This document shows, in pieces, positions 53,640 to 61,215 of a stretch of 64,000 nucleotides of DNA (position 1 is its first letter; every line of letters begins with the position of its first letter). The stretch is taken from the NCBI GenBank assembly GCA_030525455.1, contig JAUNER010000012.1:1-64000 (forward strand), read 5' to 3'. Source of the stretch: Akkermansia sp. GTDB lineage: Bacteria; Verrucomicrobiota; Verrucomicrobiia; Verrucomicrobiales; Akkermansiaceae. The notes beneath the pieces are model-generated. The model made no database searches. It had not been told where the DNA came from and saw only the letters and a program-made list of their open reading frames with translations. Position numbers and translations under genes: made by a program.

Positions 53640-55937
53640 ATGATTGAAACCTTACGTAAACGCCTTATAGACAGAGAGCGTCCGGCTCGCATTCACCTCA
53701 TTGGCGTAGCAGGCTCCGGGATGTCCGGGCTGGCTCTCATGCTTTTGGAAATGGGTCACAAAGTTAGTGGCTGTGACCGTGTAACTAGTGCAGAAACAGA
53801 ACGTCTGCAAACTCTGGGCTTGGCGTTCTCTTGTCCTCACTCCGCAGATGCCATAGCGGATGCAGAGATTGTTATCTTTTCTAGTGCTATTCGCGAGACC
53901 AACCCCGCACTTGCCGCTGCTCGCCAGCTCAATATCCCATGTATGCGGCGTGCAGAGTGCTTAGCAGCCATTCTCAATGGGAAAAAAGGCGTAGTAGTCG
54001 CCGGAACTCACGGGAAAACGACCACTTCCGCACTCAGTGCACACTTGATGCGTGAGGGACGTAAACGTCCTTGCCACTATGTGGGGGCAGAAATTCCCGT
54101 TCTTGGCTCAAATGCCCACTGGAATGAAGATAGTGAATACCTCATTGCCGAGGGGGATGAAAGTGATGGCACTCTCGTCAATTACATCCCGGAACACAGC
54201 ATCGTACTCAACATTGAGCCCGAGCACCTAGACCACTATAAGAACCTTGATGAGATCAAGGCGGTATTTCGTCGTCTGTGTGACCAAACACGCGGTAAGA
54301 TTATCTACTGCAAGGCTCAAGAGGGGGCGACAGATGTTTGTGCTTCTTATCCCGGAGCTATTTCTTATGGGTGGGAGGATGCTGATTACACCGCCATCAA
54401 TGTGGTCGAACGTCGCGGTAGAACTCTCTTTACTATCAACCGCCATGGTGAAGAATTAGGTCGTGTGGAATTAGGTATCCCCGGTCGGCACAATGTGCTT
54501 AATTCCCTTGCAGCCGTGGCGTTAGCTACGGAATTAGGCGTCGATTTCGGTTCCATTACACGAGGTCTGGCATCGTTTGCCGGGGCCAAGCGGCGATTTG
54601 AAACGAAGTACCTTTCTCCAAACATTCGCATCGTCGATGACTACGGACATCATCCTACAGAACTGGCGGCAACCTTACAGACTGCTCGTTCCCTGCAACC
54701 GGAACGCTTGGTTGTCTATTTCCAGCCACACCGCTTCACTCGCACACAGATGCTTGCAGAGGATTTTGGGAAAGTGCTTCAAGCGGCAGATATTGTTTAT
54801 GTCTCAGACGTTTACCCTGCCAGTGAAACACCCATTCCCGGCATTAGTGGTCAAACCATCATCGATGCCATGAATCGCCATGGCGATGTGCCTGCTATCT
54901 ACCTACCGGATTTGAATACGGCACACCACACCATTGGCAACAACCTGCAAACAGGTGATTTATTCCTCACACTAGGTGCAGGCAACATTCACGAATGCGG
55001 GATGAAAATCGCAAACGATTTTGCCCTACTCGAGGATTTGCAACGCAATGCCCCCGGGCTGTCACAGGCTAGGCTCTATGAACCTATGACGAAGCACACC
55101 ACCATGAAAGTGGGGGGCTGTGCTCAATTCTGGCTCGAGCCCGAGACTTTTGAGTCAATGCAGGCGGCTGTCACCTATTGCCAAGACAGAAACATCCCCA
55201 TTCACGTTATCGGCAGAGGGTCAAATCTCATCGTTCGTGATGGCGGGCTACGTGGTGCTGTCATCCACCCCACGGGCGGCCGGTTCGATACCCTGGAAAT
55301 TAAGGGCAACCGTATCACTGTCGGTGCAGGGGTGCGTCTCAAAAAACTCGCCGCCTTTGCCGCTAAAAATGCTCTCAGCGGGCTAGAGTGGATGGACGGA
55401 ATTCCCGGCAATGTTGGTGGCAGTTTACGTATGAATGCCGGTGCCATGGGGCAGGAAATGATAAACACACTCGTTTCTGTCACCTGTCTAGATGAAGATG
55501 GCGAAATCCGCACACATACAAAAGACGAGCTTCATGCTCAGTACCGTAGCATTCCGGAGCTGGCTACAAATTTCGTCCTTATGGCTGAGTTTGAGGGCAC
55601 ACCGGGGAATCAGAGCGACATTGAAGCCCTGATGGATAAGAATCGTGCCAAACGCCAGCAATCCCAACCGACGGGAGCTAGTGCAGGCTGTGTCTTTAGA
55701 AATCCGGCAGAAATTCCGGCTGGTAAGTTGATTGATGAACTAGGGTTGAAAAACGCCTGCGTGGGCGATGCCATCGTTTCTGATGTACATGCCAATTTCA
55801 TCATCAACCGCAACAAAGCTCGTGCTCGAGACATCACCATCCTCATCGATATGATTCGCAAAGAAGCTCTCGAAAACCGTGGCATTGAGCTTAAGGCAGA
55901 AGCCCAAGTCATCGGCGATAGAGACCCACAATTTTAA
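53640..55937 (+). CDS. murC-murB: MurC-MurB fusion (UDP-MurNAc:L-Ala ligase and UDP-GlcNAc-enolpyruvate reductase)
   Basis: One 765-residue frame carries two enzymes. Residues 1 to ~460 are MurC: HLIGVAGSGMSGLALMLLEM, VVAGTHGKTTTSA, EGDESDGTL and EPEHLDHY, adding L-Ala to UDP-MurNAc. From about 483 (MTKHTTMKVGG) to 765 is a MurB flavoprotein: VIGRGSNLIVRDGG, MDGIPGNVGGSLRMNAGA, the Ser/Cys loop GASAGCVFRNP and the final ELKAEAQVIG with the catalytic Glu. The fusion puts consecutive steps (MurB makes UDP-MurNAc, MurC uses it) in one chain. It follows murG by 5 bp. Confidence 0.95.
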   Translation: MIETLRKRLIDRERPARIHLIGVAGSGMSGLALMLLEMGHKVSGCDRVTSAETERLQTLGLAFSCPHSADAIADAEIVIFSSAIRETNPALAAARQLNIPCMRRAECLAAILNGKKGVVVAGTHGKTTTSALSAHLMREGRKRPCHYVGAEIPVLGSNAHWNEDSEYLIAEGDESDGTLVNYIPEHSIVLNIEPEHLDHYKNLDEIKAVFRRLCDQTRGKIIYCKAQEGATDVCASYPGAISYGWEDADYTAINVVERRGRTLFTINRHGEELGRVELGIPGRHNVLNSLAAVALATELGVDFGSITRGLASFAGAKRRFETKYLSPNIRIVDDYGHHPTELAATLQTARSLQPERLVVYFQPHRFTRTQMLAEDFGKVLQAADIVYVSDVYPASETPIPGISGQTIIDAMNRHGDVPAIYLPDLNTAHHTIGNNLQTGDLFLTLGAGNIHECGMKIANDFALLEDLQRNAPGLSQARLYEPMTKHTTMKVGGCAQFWLEPETFESMQAAVTYCQDRNIPIHVIGRGSNLIVRDGGLRGAVIHPTGGRFDTLEIKGNRITVGAGVRLKKLAAFAAKNALSGLEWMDGIPGNVGGSLRMNAGAMGQEMINTLVSVTCLDEDGEIRTHTKDELHAQYRSIPELATNFVLMAEFEGTPGNQSDIEALMDKNRAKRQQSQPTGASAGCVFRNPAEIPAGKLIDELGLKNACVGDAIVSDVHANFIINRNKARARDITILIDMIRKEALENRGIELKAEAQVIGDRDPQF

Positions 55938-55955
55938 CTCATTCCCATTACACAC

Positions 55956-56888
55956 ATGAGCTCTCTTAATCGTTCGCTAAATATAGCACTTCTCTTAGGT
56001 GGCCCCGGGGCTGAAAGAGAAGTATCTCTCGTTTCCGGTGAGGCTGTTTACAAGGCTCTCTGCCAGGCAGGATTCACCAATGTCACAAAAATCGATGTGA
56101 CCGATGCTGACTTCCAACTACCGCCGGGCACAGAACTCGCCTATAACATCATCCACGGCACCTTTGGCGAGGATGGTACATTGCAATCCATTTTAGAAAA
56201 ACGCGGCATTCCCTACACCGGAGCCGGCTCTCGCTCCAGTGCCCTTTGCTTCGATAAAGCAAAGACAAAAAAAGCCTTTGTAGAGGCTAATGTACCTACG
56301 CCGAAAGCCGAGCTTCTCGATTGCTCTGCCGGCTTGGTGATGCCGACTATTCCCCTGCCTTTTGTGATTAAGCCCCCCTGCGAAGGCTCTAGTGTAGGGG
56401 TTCACATCTGCCATAAGCAGGAAGACGTGCTCCCGGCTATGGAAGAAGCCCTCACTCACAGCTCAGAGGTACTGGTAGAGGAATTTATACAAGGCAAAGA
56501 ACTGACCGTCGGCATCCTCAATGGCGAGGCTTTACCGGTGATTCACATTTGCCCACGCTCCGGGTTCTACGACCTCAGCAATAAATACCCATGGATGAAT
56601 ATGGGCGGCGGTACGGACTACATTTGCCCGGCTGAATTGCCCGATGAGGTGGCCAAACAGGTGCAGGAAGCCGCCCTCCAAGCCTACCATGCCGCCAAGG
56701 TTGAGGTTTACGCCCGTGTAGACGTCTTACTCAGAGAGAGTGATAATGCTCCCTTTGTGCTGGAAATCAATACCATCCCCGGTATGACTCCATCCAGCTT
56801 GCTTCCTAAAGCTGCCGCCGCTGTCGGCTGGAGCTACGAAGCCCTCTGCGAAAAAATCGCCGAGCTTTCTCTCGCTACACCTAGGTAA
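55956..56888 (+). CDS. ddl: D-alanine:D-alanine ligase
   Basis: Ddl makes the D-Ala-D-Ala substrate for MurF. The 310-residue ATP-grasp protein has LLGGPGAEREVSLVSGEAV, PYTGAGSRSSALCFDKAKTK, PPCEGSSVGVHI and VLEINTIPGMTPSSLLP. It is a short Ddl of the DdlB type. It is 18 bp downstream of the MurC-MurB gene. Confidence 0.95.
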   Translation: MSSLNRSLNIALLLGGPGAEREVSLVSGEAVYKALCQAGFTNVTKIDVTDADFQLPPGTELAYNIIHGTFGEDGTLQSILEKRGIPYTGAGSRSSALCFDKAKTKKAFVEANVPTPKAELLDCSAGLVMPTIPLPFVIKPPCEGSSVGVHICHKQEDVLPAMEEALTHSSEVLVEEFIQGKELTVGILNGEALPVIHICPRSGFYDLSNKYPWMNMGGGTDYICPAELPDEVAKQVQEAALQAYHAAKVEVYARVDVLLRESDNAPFVLEINTIPGMTPSSLLPKAAAAVGWSYEALCEKIAELSLATPR

Positions 56889-56947
56889 TAAGCCACTTTC
56901 CCCACTAGGGGGCTAGGCTCATAGCCCCCTACACTCACGCACTCCCC

Positions 56948-57898
56948 ATGGCTCGCAAAACAAGTAGCATCCTGCCAAACTCCGCCAAACGAGAAGAATT
57001 CCTACTTCTCGAAGAGCGGTTATTGCGTGAAAACATCGAAAATAAGGGAAAAAACTACCGCATCCGTAAATTCCTAAAACGCAGCATTCAGCTAGGGCTC
57101 GTTTACAGCGTTATCGTCGCCCTGATTGCGTCCATCGTTCTTCTTTGGAAATACTACATCCTTTCCTACGACTGGCTGGCAGTCAACACTGTGACGCTCG
57201 AAACCAATGGGGTTTTTACCCCCGAACAAACCTTCCGCCTACTCCAAATTAAGGACAAAAACGAACTCGCTTCTACCAACACTCAGGAACTCGAGCAACG
57301 ACTCATCAAATGCCCTGCCATCCGCAATGCCATGGTCAGCCATGTGCTGAAAAACAAGCCCACCCTATACATCGACGTCGAGGCTCGCATCCCTATCGCC
57401 TGGGTTGATTGTCCGGAACTCAGCATCGTACCAAACGACACCACCTACGGGATTTTCATCGACAAAGAAGGCGTTCTTTTCCCCAGTATTAAAGACGTAC
57501 ACGAACCCCTCATCAAAAAATCCACCCTCCCTGCCATCTCCATTCGCCCGAATTCCACAGGCCAGCTCACCTATGGCGTTCCCATCGCCGAGCTAAAAGC
57601 CCCGGTTAAACTGCTCGATTTACTTTCCGGCAACGACATCGCCGCCTATCTCCCCGGCATCGTCTCTATCTCTACCCCCAATAACTGGTCATTCTGCGTC
57701 CAGTTTACCAACAACTGCATCGCCACCTTCTCACCCTACGACATTGAACAACAAACTCAACGCCTCGCCAAAATCCTAGAACACGCCCGCAAAACCAACA
57801 AAAAAATCGCCACCGTCAACCTCATCCCCGTCCACAATATCCCCGTCACCTTCGACGAAAGCTTCGAAGAAATCCCCGATGCCGAGGTGGTGGAGTAA
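56948..57898 (+). CDS. ftsQ: FtsQ-like divisome protein
   Basis: The 316-residue product has a charged cytoplasmic N-terminus, one membrane segment at about residues 51-70, a POTRA-like segment (VNTVTLETNGVFTPEQTFRLL) and the FtsQ-type region LIKCPAIRNAMVSHVLKNK-PTLYIDVEARIPIAW. It scaffolds the FtsQLB complex. It is the last gene of the dcw run; ftsA and ftsZ are not downstream. Confidence 0.87.
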   Translation: MARKTSSILPNSAKREEFLLLEERLLRENIENKGKNYRIRKFLKRSIQLGLVYSVIVALIASIVLLWKYYILSYDWLAVNTVTLETNGVFTPEQTFRLLQIKDKNELASTNTQELEQRLIKCPAIRNAMVSHVLKNKPTLYIDVEARIPIAWVDCPELSIVPNDTTYGIFIDKEGVLFPSIKDVHEPLIKKSTLPAISIRPNSTGQLTYGVPIAELKAPVKLLDLLSGNDIAAYLPGIVSISTPNNWSFCVQFTNNCIATFSPYDIEQQTQRLAKILEHARKTNKKIATVNLIPVHNIPVTFDESFEEIPDAEVVE

Positions 57899-57935
57899 AA
57901 GGGGAGAGCGGACGAAAAGGGCTTTTTATGTAAAT

Positions 57936-58030
57936 TTACCGCCGGTTAAAGCCCAATGGTCCAGCGATGGTGATTCTTGTTTATTCACCGCTGGTTAGCC
58001 ACACTGCTACGAGCAGGAGCTCGAAGTTCC
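57936..58030 (+). repeat. Dispersed hairpin repeat, copy B
   Basis: It has TTACCGCCGGTTA, then AAAGCCCAATGGTCC, a variable spacer, CACCGCTGGTTAGCC and ACTGCTACGAGCAGGAGCTCG. The 5' hairpin is incomplete here: the GGGCT arm is missing. The 3' hairpin is CGAGC-AGGA-GCTCG (58010-58023), with a perfect stem where copy A has a wobble. Same orientation as copies A and C. Confidence 0.7.
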
Positions 58031-58119
58031 CAGTGCTCGTCGCTTAGGTGTCGAGCGTGGTTTTATTCCTTTATATGGCTATTTCTGCGTTTCTTTGTAA
58101 ATTAGCTTTCGCCCTCATT

Positions 58120-58214
58120 TATCGCCGGTAAGAGACTTCTTTTTTGGGCTAAAGCCCCATGGTCCGGTAAGTGCGTTTTTCGGGGCAGATTAGCCTCACT
58201 GCTACGAGCAGGCA
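58120..58214 (+). repeat. Dispersed hairpin repeat, copy C
   Basis: It has ATCGCCGGT, the perfect hairpin GGGCT-AA-AGCCC at 58146-58157, CATGGTCCGG, a variable spacer, and GATTAGCCTCACTGCTACGAG ending in the CAGG box. Compared with copy A, an A-T pair in the hairpin is replaced by G-C, so the stem is kept. The 3' hairpin arm is lost at the end of this copy. Confidence 0.7.
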
Positions 58215-58238
58215 AGGGGGGCGTGTGGGGTAAAAAAA

Positions 58239-58267
58239 AGCCACTCTGTATGAGATACAGAGTGGCT
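58239..58267 (-). terminator. tsf terminator
   Basis: A perfect 12-bp stem (58239-58250 with 58256-58267) with a 5-nt loop is followed by eight T on the minus strand. It is 37 bp past the tsf stop. Confidence 0.92.
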
Positions 58268-58304
58268 GAGAGTGTGTGTGAAAACGTATTTCCCTACTTA
58301 GGGT

Positions 58305-59177
58305 TTAAGCACCAAGCTGGTAACGGACAAAGGAAGCAACGGTGATTTCGTCACCAAGTTCCTTAGAAACCTGCTTGAGGAGAGCTTCGACAGTCATGGA
58401 AGGCTCTTTTACGAAGCCCTGGTTAAGTAAGCAGGACTGAGCGTAAAGGGCTTTTAACTTACCGGGAAGAATCTTTTCGAGCAAGTGTTCGGGCTTACCT
58501 TCCTGGATGAGCTGTTGCTTAGCAATTTCTTGTTCTTCAGCAACGAAAGCAGGGTCGAGGCTATCGGAGCTAACGCTCTTTGGAGCGGCAGCAGCGATGT
58601 GGAGAGTGAGGTCCTTGGCAAGAGCCTTGAAAGCGTCGGCCTGAGCGGTTTCTGCCTTTGTAACGGAAAGGGAAAGAAGTACGCCAACCTTACCACCCAT
58701 GTGGATGTAAGAAACAACGGCACCTTCACCTTCGACGCTGAGGCGAGCAAACTTACGAAGACCCATGTTTTCACCGATGGAGCTGCACATAGCCTTGATG
58801 TATTCGTCGGTAGTGCCTTCGCCCATAGGAACCTGAAGAGCTTCTTCAAGGGTAGAAGCAGAGGACCCCATAAGGGTGGAGGTCACATCGCTAACGAGGC
58901 CTTGGAACTTATCGCCCTTGGCACAGAAGTCAGTTTCGCAGTTAAGTTCGAGGATGATGCCGGAGCAGCCGCAGGAAGCCACGCAGGTGTTTACCACACC
59001 TTCGTTAGCGTCACGGTCAGCCTTGGCAGCAGCCTTAGCGATACCTTTTTCGCGAAGGTACTTTACAGCGGCATCCATATCGCCACCGCAAGCATTCAAT
59101 GCCTTTTTGCAATCCATCATACCGGCGTCCGTTTTATCGCGGAGAGCCTTGACGAGTGCTGCAGTAATTTCTGCCAT
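58305..59177 (-). CDS. tsf: Elongation factor Ts
   Basis: EF-Ts is the nucleotide exchange factor for EF-Tu. The 290-residue product starts MAEITAALVKALRDKTDAGMMDCKKAL, the conserved N-terminus, continues with ILELNCETDFCAKGD-KF and ends with a helical region. It is 37 bp downstream of rpsB, the standard rpsB-tsf pair. Long open frames on the opposite strand are by-products of its codon bias. Confidence 0.95.
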   Translation of the reverse strand: MAEITAALVKALRDKTDAGMMDCKKALNACGGDMDAAVKYLREKGIAKAAAKADRDANEGVVNTCVASCGCSGIILELNCETDFCAKGDKFQGLVSDVTSTLMGSSASTLEEALQVPMGEGTTDEYIKAMCSSIGENMGLRKFARLSVEGEGAVVSYIHMGGKVGVLLSLSVTKAETAQADAFKALAKDLTLHIAAAAPKSVSSDSLDPAFVAEEQEIAKQQLIQEGKPEHLLEKILPGKLKALYAQSCLLNQGFVKEPSMTVEALLKQVSKELGDEITVASFVRYQLGA

Positions 59178-59214
59178 AATGAGATGTATCTATATAAGAT
59201 TAGAGGTTAAAGAC

Positions 59215-59901
59215 TTAGTTATCACCCTTAGCTTCGTTGATAGCCTTGACGATGCAGTCAAGAATCAAACGGATAGAGCGAACAGCATCGTCGTTGCCCG
59301 GGATTGGGAATTCGATGCCCTTAGGATCTGCGTTGGAGTCAACGAGAACGCAAACCGGGATGTTTAAGCGATGAGCTTCGCGGATAGCGATGTCTTCGTG
59401 GTCAGCACCGATAGCAACCATAGCGTCGGGAGCACCACCCATGTTGCGGATACCCTGAAGGTTACGTTCGAGCTTCTGACGTTCGCGGTCAAGAGCGGCA
59501 AGTTCCTTTTTGGACATGCTCTTGAATTCCGGAGACTTCTCGATAGTTTCGAGGTAGGAAAGGCGTTCGATGCTCTTGCGGATGGTGGTCATGTTTGTGA
59601 GCATACCACCTAACCAACGGTGGTTCACATAGTATTGACCGGTAGCTTCAGCAGCTTCGCGGATAGCTTCCTGAGCTTGACGCTTGCAACCAACGAAGAG
59701 AATCTTCTTATTGCGACGAGCTAAGTCAGCGAGGAAGGCACATGCCTTATCGAGGCACTTTTCAGTTTCTTCAGGGTTAATGATATGGATACCGGACTTA
59801 TCCTTAAGAAGATACTTCTTCATAGCCGGATGCCATTTACGGGTCTGGTGGCCCAAATGAACCCCAGCTTCTACCATCTGCTTGATCAGATCATTAATCA
59901 T
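59215..59901 (-). CDS. rpsB: 30S ribosomal protein S2
   Basis: S2 binds the 30S body and joins late in assembly. The 228-residue product begins MINDLIKQMVEAGVHLGHQ, then RKWHPAMKKYLL, and holds YYVNHRWLGGMLTNMTTIRKS and PVCVLVDSNADPKGIEFPIPGNDDA. The start at 59901 gives the normal N-terminus; the longer frame from 59982 adds 27 non-family residues. Confidence 0.95.
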   Translation of the reverse strand: MINDLIKQMVEAGVHLGHQTRKWHPAMKKYLLKDKSGIHIINPEETEKCLDKACAFLADLARRNKKILFVGCKRQAQEAIREAAEATGQYYVNHRWLGGMLTNMTTIRKSIERLSYLETIEKSPEFKSMSKKELAALDRERQKLERNLQGIRNMGGAPDAMVAIGADHEDIAIREAHRLNIPVCVLVDSNADPKGIEFPIPGNDDAVRSIRLILDCIVKAINEAKGDN

Positions 59902-60017
59902 AATTGTATGTATGTTGGCTTTCCTTGTGGCAGGTAAAGCAGTTGTGAGGACTTCGACGCTTTTTACCCCTCCGATCCTCATTGTTTGAAATGCGACGAA
60001 TTACGCGAGGGACAAAT

Positions 60018-60046
60018 AAGCTACACGCAATCGGCTGATTTGTCAA
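60018..60046 (-). promoter_or_regulatory. Predicted rpsB-tsf promoter
   Basis: On the minus strand a perfect TTGACA (60041-60046) is followed after 17 bp by TAGCTT (60018-60023). It is about 117 nt upstream of the rpsB start, leaving a leader long enough for autoregulation, though I cannot identify an S2-binding fold. Confidence 0.45.
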
Positions 60047-60083
60047 AGCCAAAATCATTATTTTACGGAATTTACGCAAAAAA

Positions 60084-60118
60084 ATTGGCTACTTGCCATC
60101 CGGTAACAAGTAGCCAAT
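60084..60118 (-). terminator. Terminator of the secreted TPR-protein operon
   Basis: A perfect 12-bp stem (60084-60095 with 60107-60118) with an 11-nt loop is followed by seven T on the minus strand, 25 bp past the stop of the gene at 60143. Confidence 0.9.
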
Positions 60119-60142
60119 AAGTGAGAAATGCGGAACCGACGT

Positions 60143-61186
60143 CTATTTAGCCGGGGCGGACTGAGGCTGAGCAGGAGCCTCGGCAGCGGCTTTTTCTTCC
60201 TTAGGAGGCTCCGGAGCCTTATATGAAATGGCAAAAACCGCATACTTCTCCGGTAAGGTTACAGCGGGGTAATAAGACTTATGCAAGGCAAATACAGCGG
60301 CACCTTCTCTGACATTAAGCGGACGCTTAGCCATGTAGTTATCAGCGAGCAAGGTATCTGCCTTAACCTTATAAGTATCTATTACTGCAGAGACGACAGG
60401 GTCTTTTGAGAACTCTGTAACGTCTTTCATTTGCAGATAACAGTCAAGCATTCGCTGAAGCACTGCAGAGCCCATATCCGGATTTGAGCCGTGCAGTAGA
60501 ACGAAGCACTCTGCTAAATTATCGAGAGCGCCATTCCATTCGCCGGACATCATCGCACAAGCCCCAAGGGCATACTTAATGCGAGCTTGCTGAATAGGAG
60601 TAAGTTTTGGCAAGGCCTTCATCGAAGCGGCCATTGTCTTGATTTCATCAAACTTCTTCTCAGCAATCAACCCTAACATTTTGGCAATCTCGAGGTCGTT
60701 TTGCAATTTTGGAGTAAGATTTTTCTTCTTTACCGGGAAAGAATTGGCGAGGGTTCGAACTTCCTTCCAGTCCATCATACACACGGCACACTCCAACTCG
60801 GCAATGTAAGCACGAGCAGATGGGCTATCCGGTGCGTCTAATGTGGCGGCGTATTTTTTTGCCACAGCACTCAGCTTAGCACGAGCATCTTGATACTTTC
60901 TATCATCGACTAATGACAATGCCTCTACTAAATCAGGAGTTTCGTAAATGTAGAGCACCTTGCATGAGTTAAGTGGTACACTATGAATTTCCTGAGAAGT
61001 AGCATTCTGAGCAACCTGCACGGTATTCCCGTGTACAGATAAAATCAGCAAGTCGACAGGGCGCCCACCGGCAACGGCAGAACTACACACCTTTGCTTTC
61101 ATACGCAGAGGTGCAGCAGACTGAGCATTTACCGGGAGGAGTGTAGCTACACCGGCAAGAGCTAAAATGGCGGAAATAGTCTTCAT
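60143..61186 (-). CDS. Secreted helical-repeat protein of unknown function
   Basis: The 347-residue product has a signal peptide (MKTISAILALAGVATLLPVNA), a short beta-rich N-terminal region, a long helix-rich region with TPR-like spacing (QQARIKYALGACAMMSGEWNG) and a Pro/Ala/Glu-rich tail (APEPPKEEKAAAEAPAQPQ). It follows the large TPR protein by 29 bp on the same strand and ends before a strong terminator, so they form an operon. No enzyme motif. Confidence 0.78.
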   Translation of the reverse strand: MKTISAILALAGVATLLPVNAQSAAPLRMKAKVCSSAVAGGRPVDLLILSVHGNTVQVAQNATSQEIHSVPLNSCKVLYIYETPDLVEALSLVDDRKYQDARAKLSAVAKKYAATLDAPDSPSARAYIAELECAVCMMDWKEVRTLANSFPVKKKNLTPKLQNDLEIAKMLGLIAEKKFDEIKTMAASMKALPKLTPIQQARIKYALGACAMMSGEWNGALDNLAECFVLLHGSNPDMGSAVLQRMLDCYLQMKDVTEFSKDPVVSAVIDTYKVKADTLLADNYMAKRPLNVREGAAVFALHKSYYPAVTLPEKYAVFAISYKAPEPPKEEKAAAEAPAQPQSAPAK

Positions 61187-61215
61187 TTTTGTAATCTCTT
61201 TCTATCGCTTAAATT

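Larger units (their letters stand above)
57899..58304. other. Convergent intergenic region after the dcw cluster
   Basis: The 406 bp between ftsQ (+) and tsf (-) hold no gene I can support. They contain two copies of the dispersed hairpin repeat (57936-58030 and 58120-58214) and the tsf terminator. No obvious ftsQ terminator was seen apart from the repeats. Confidence 0.7.

Noticed and set aside
57899..58304. Short remnant of ftsA after ftsQ
   Set aside because: No frame in this spacer shows FtsA motifs; it contains only repeats and a terminator.
58485..59210. Open frame of about 240 codons on the plus strand across tsf
   Set aside because: It is antisense to a fully recognisable tsf and results from its codon bias; it has no family features or start signal.
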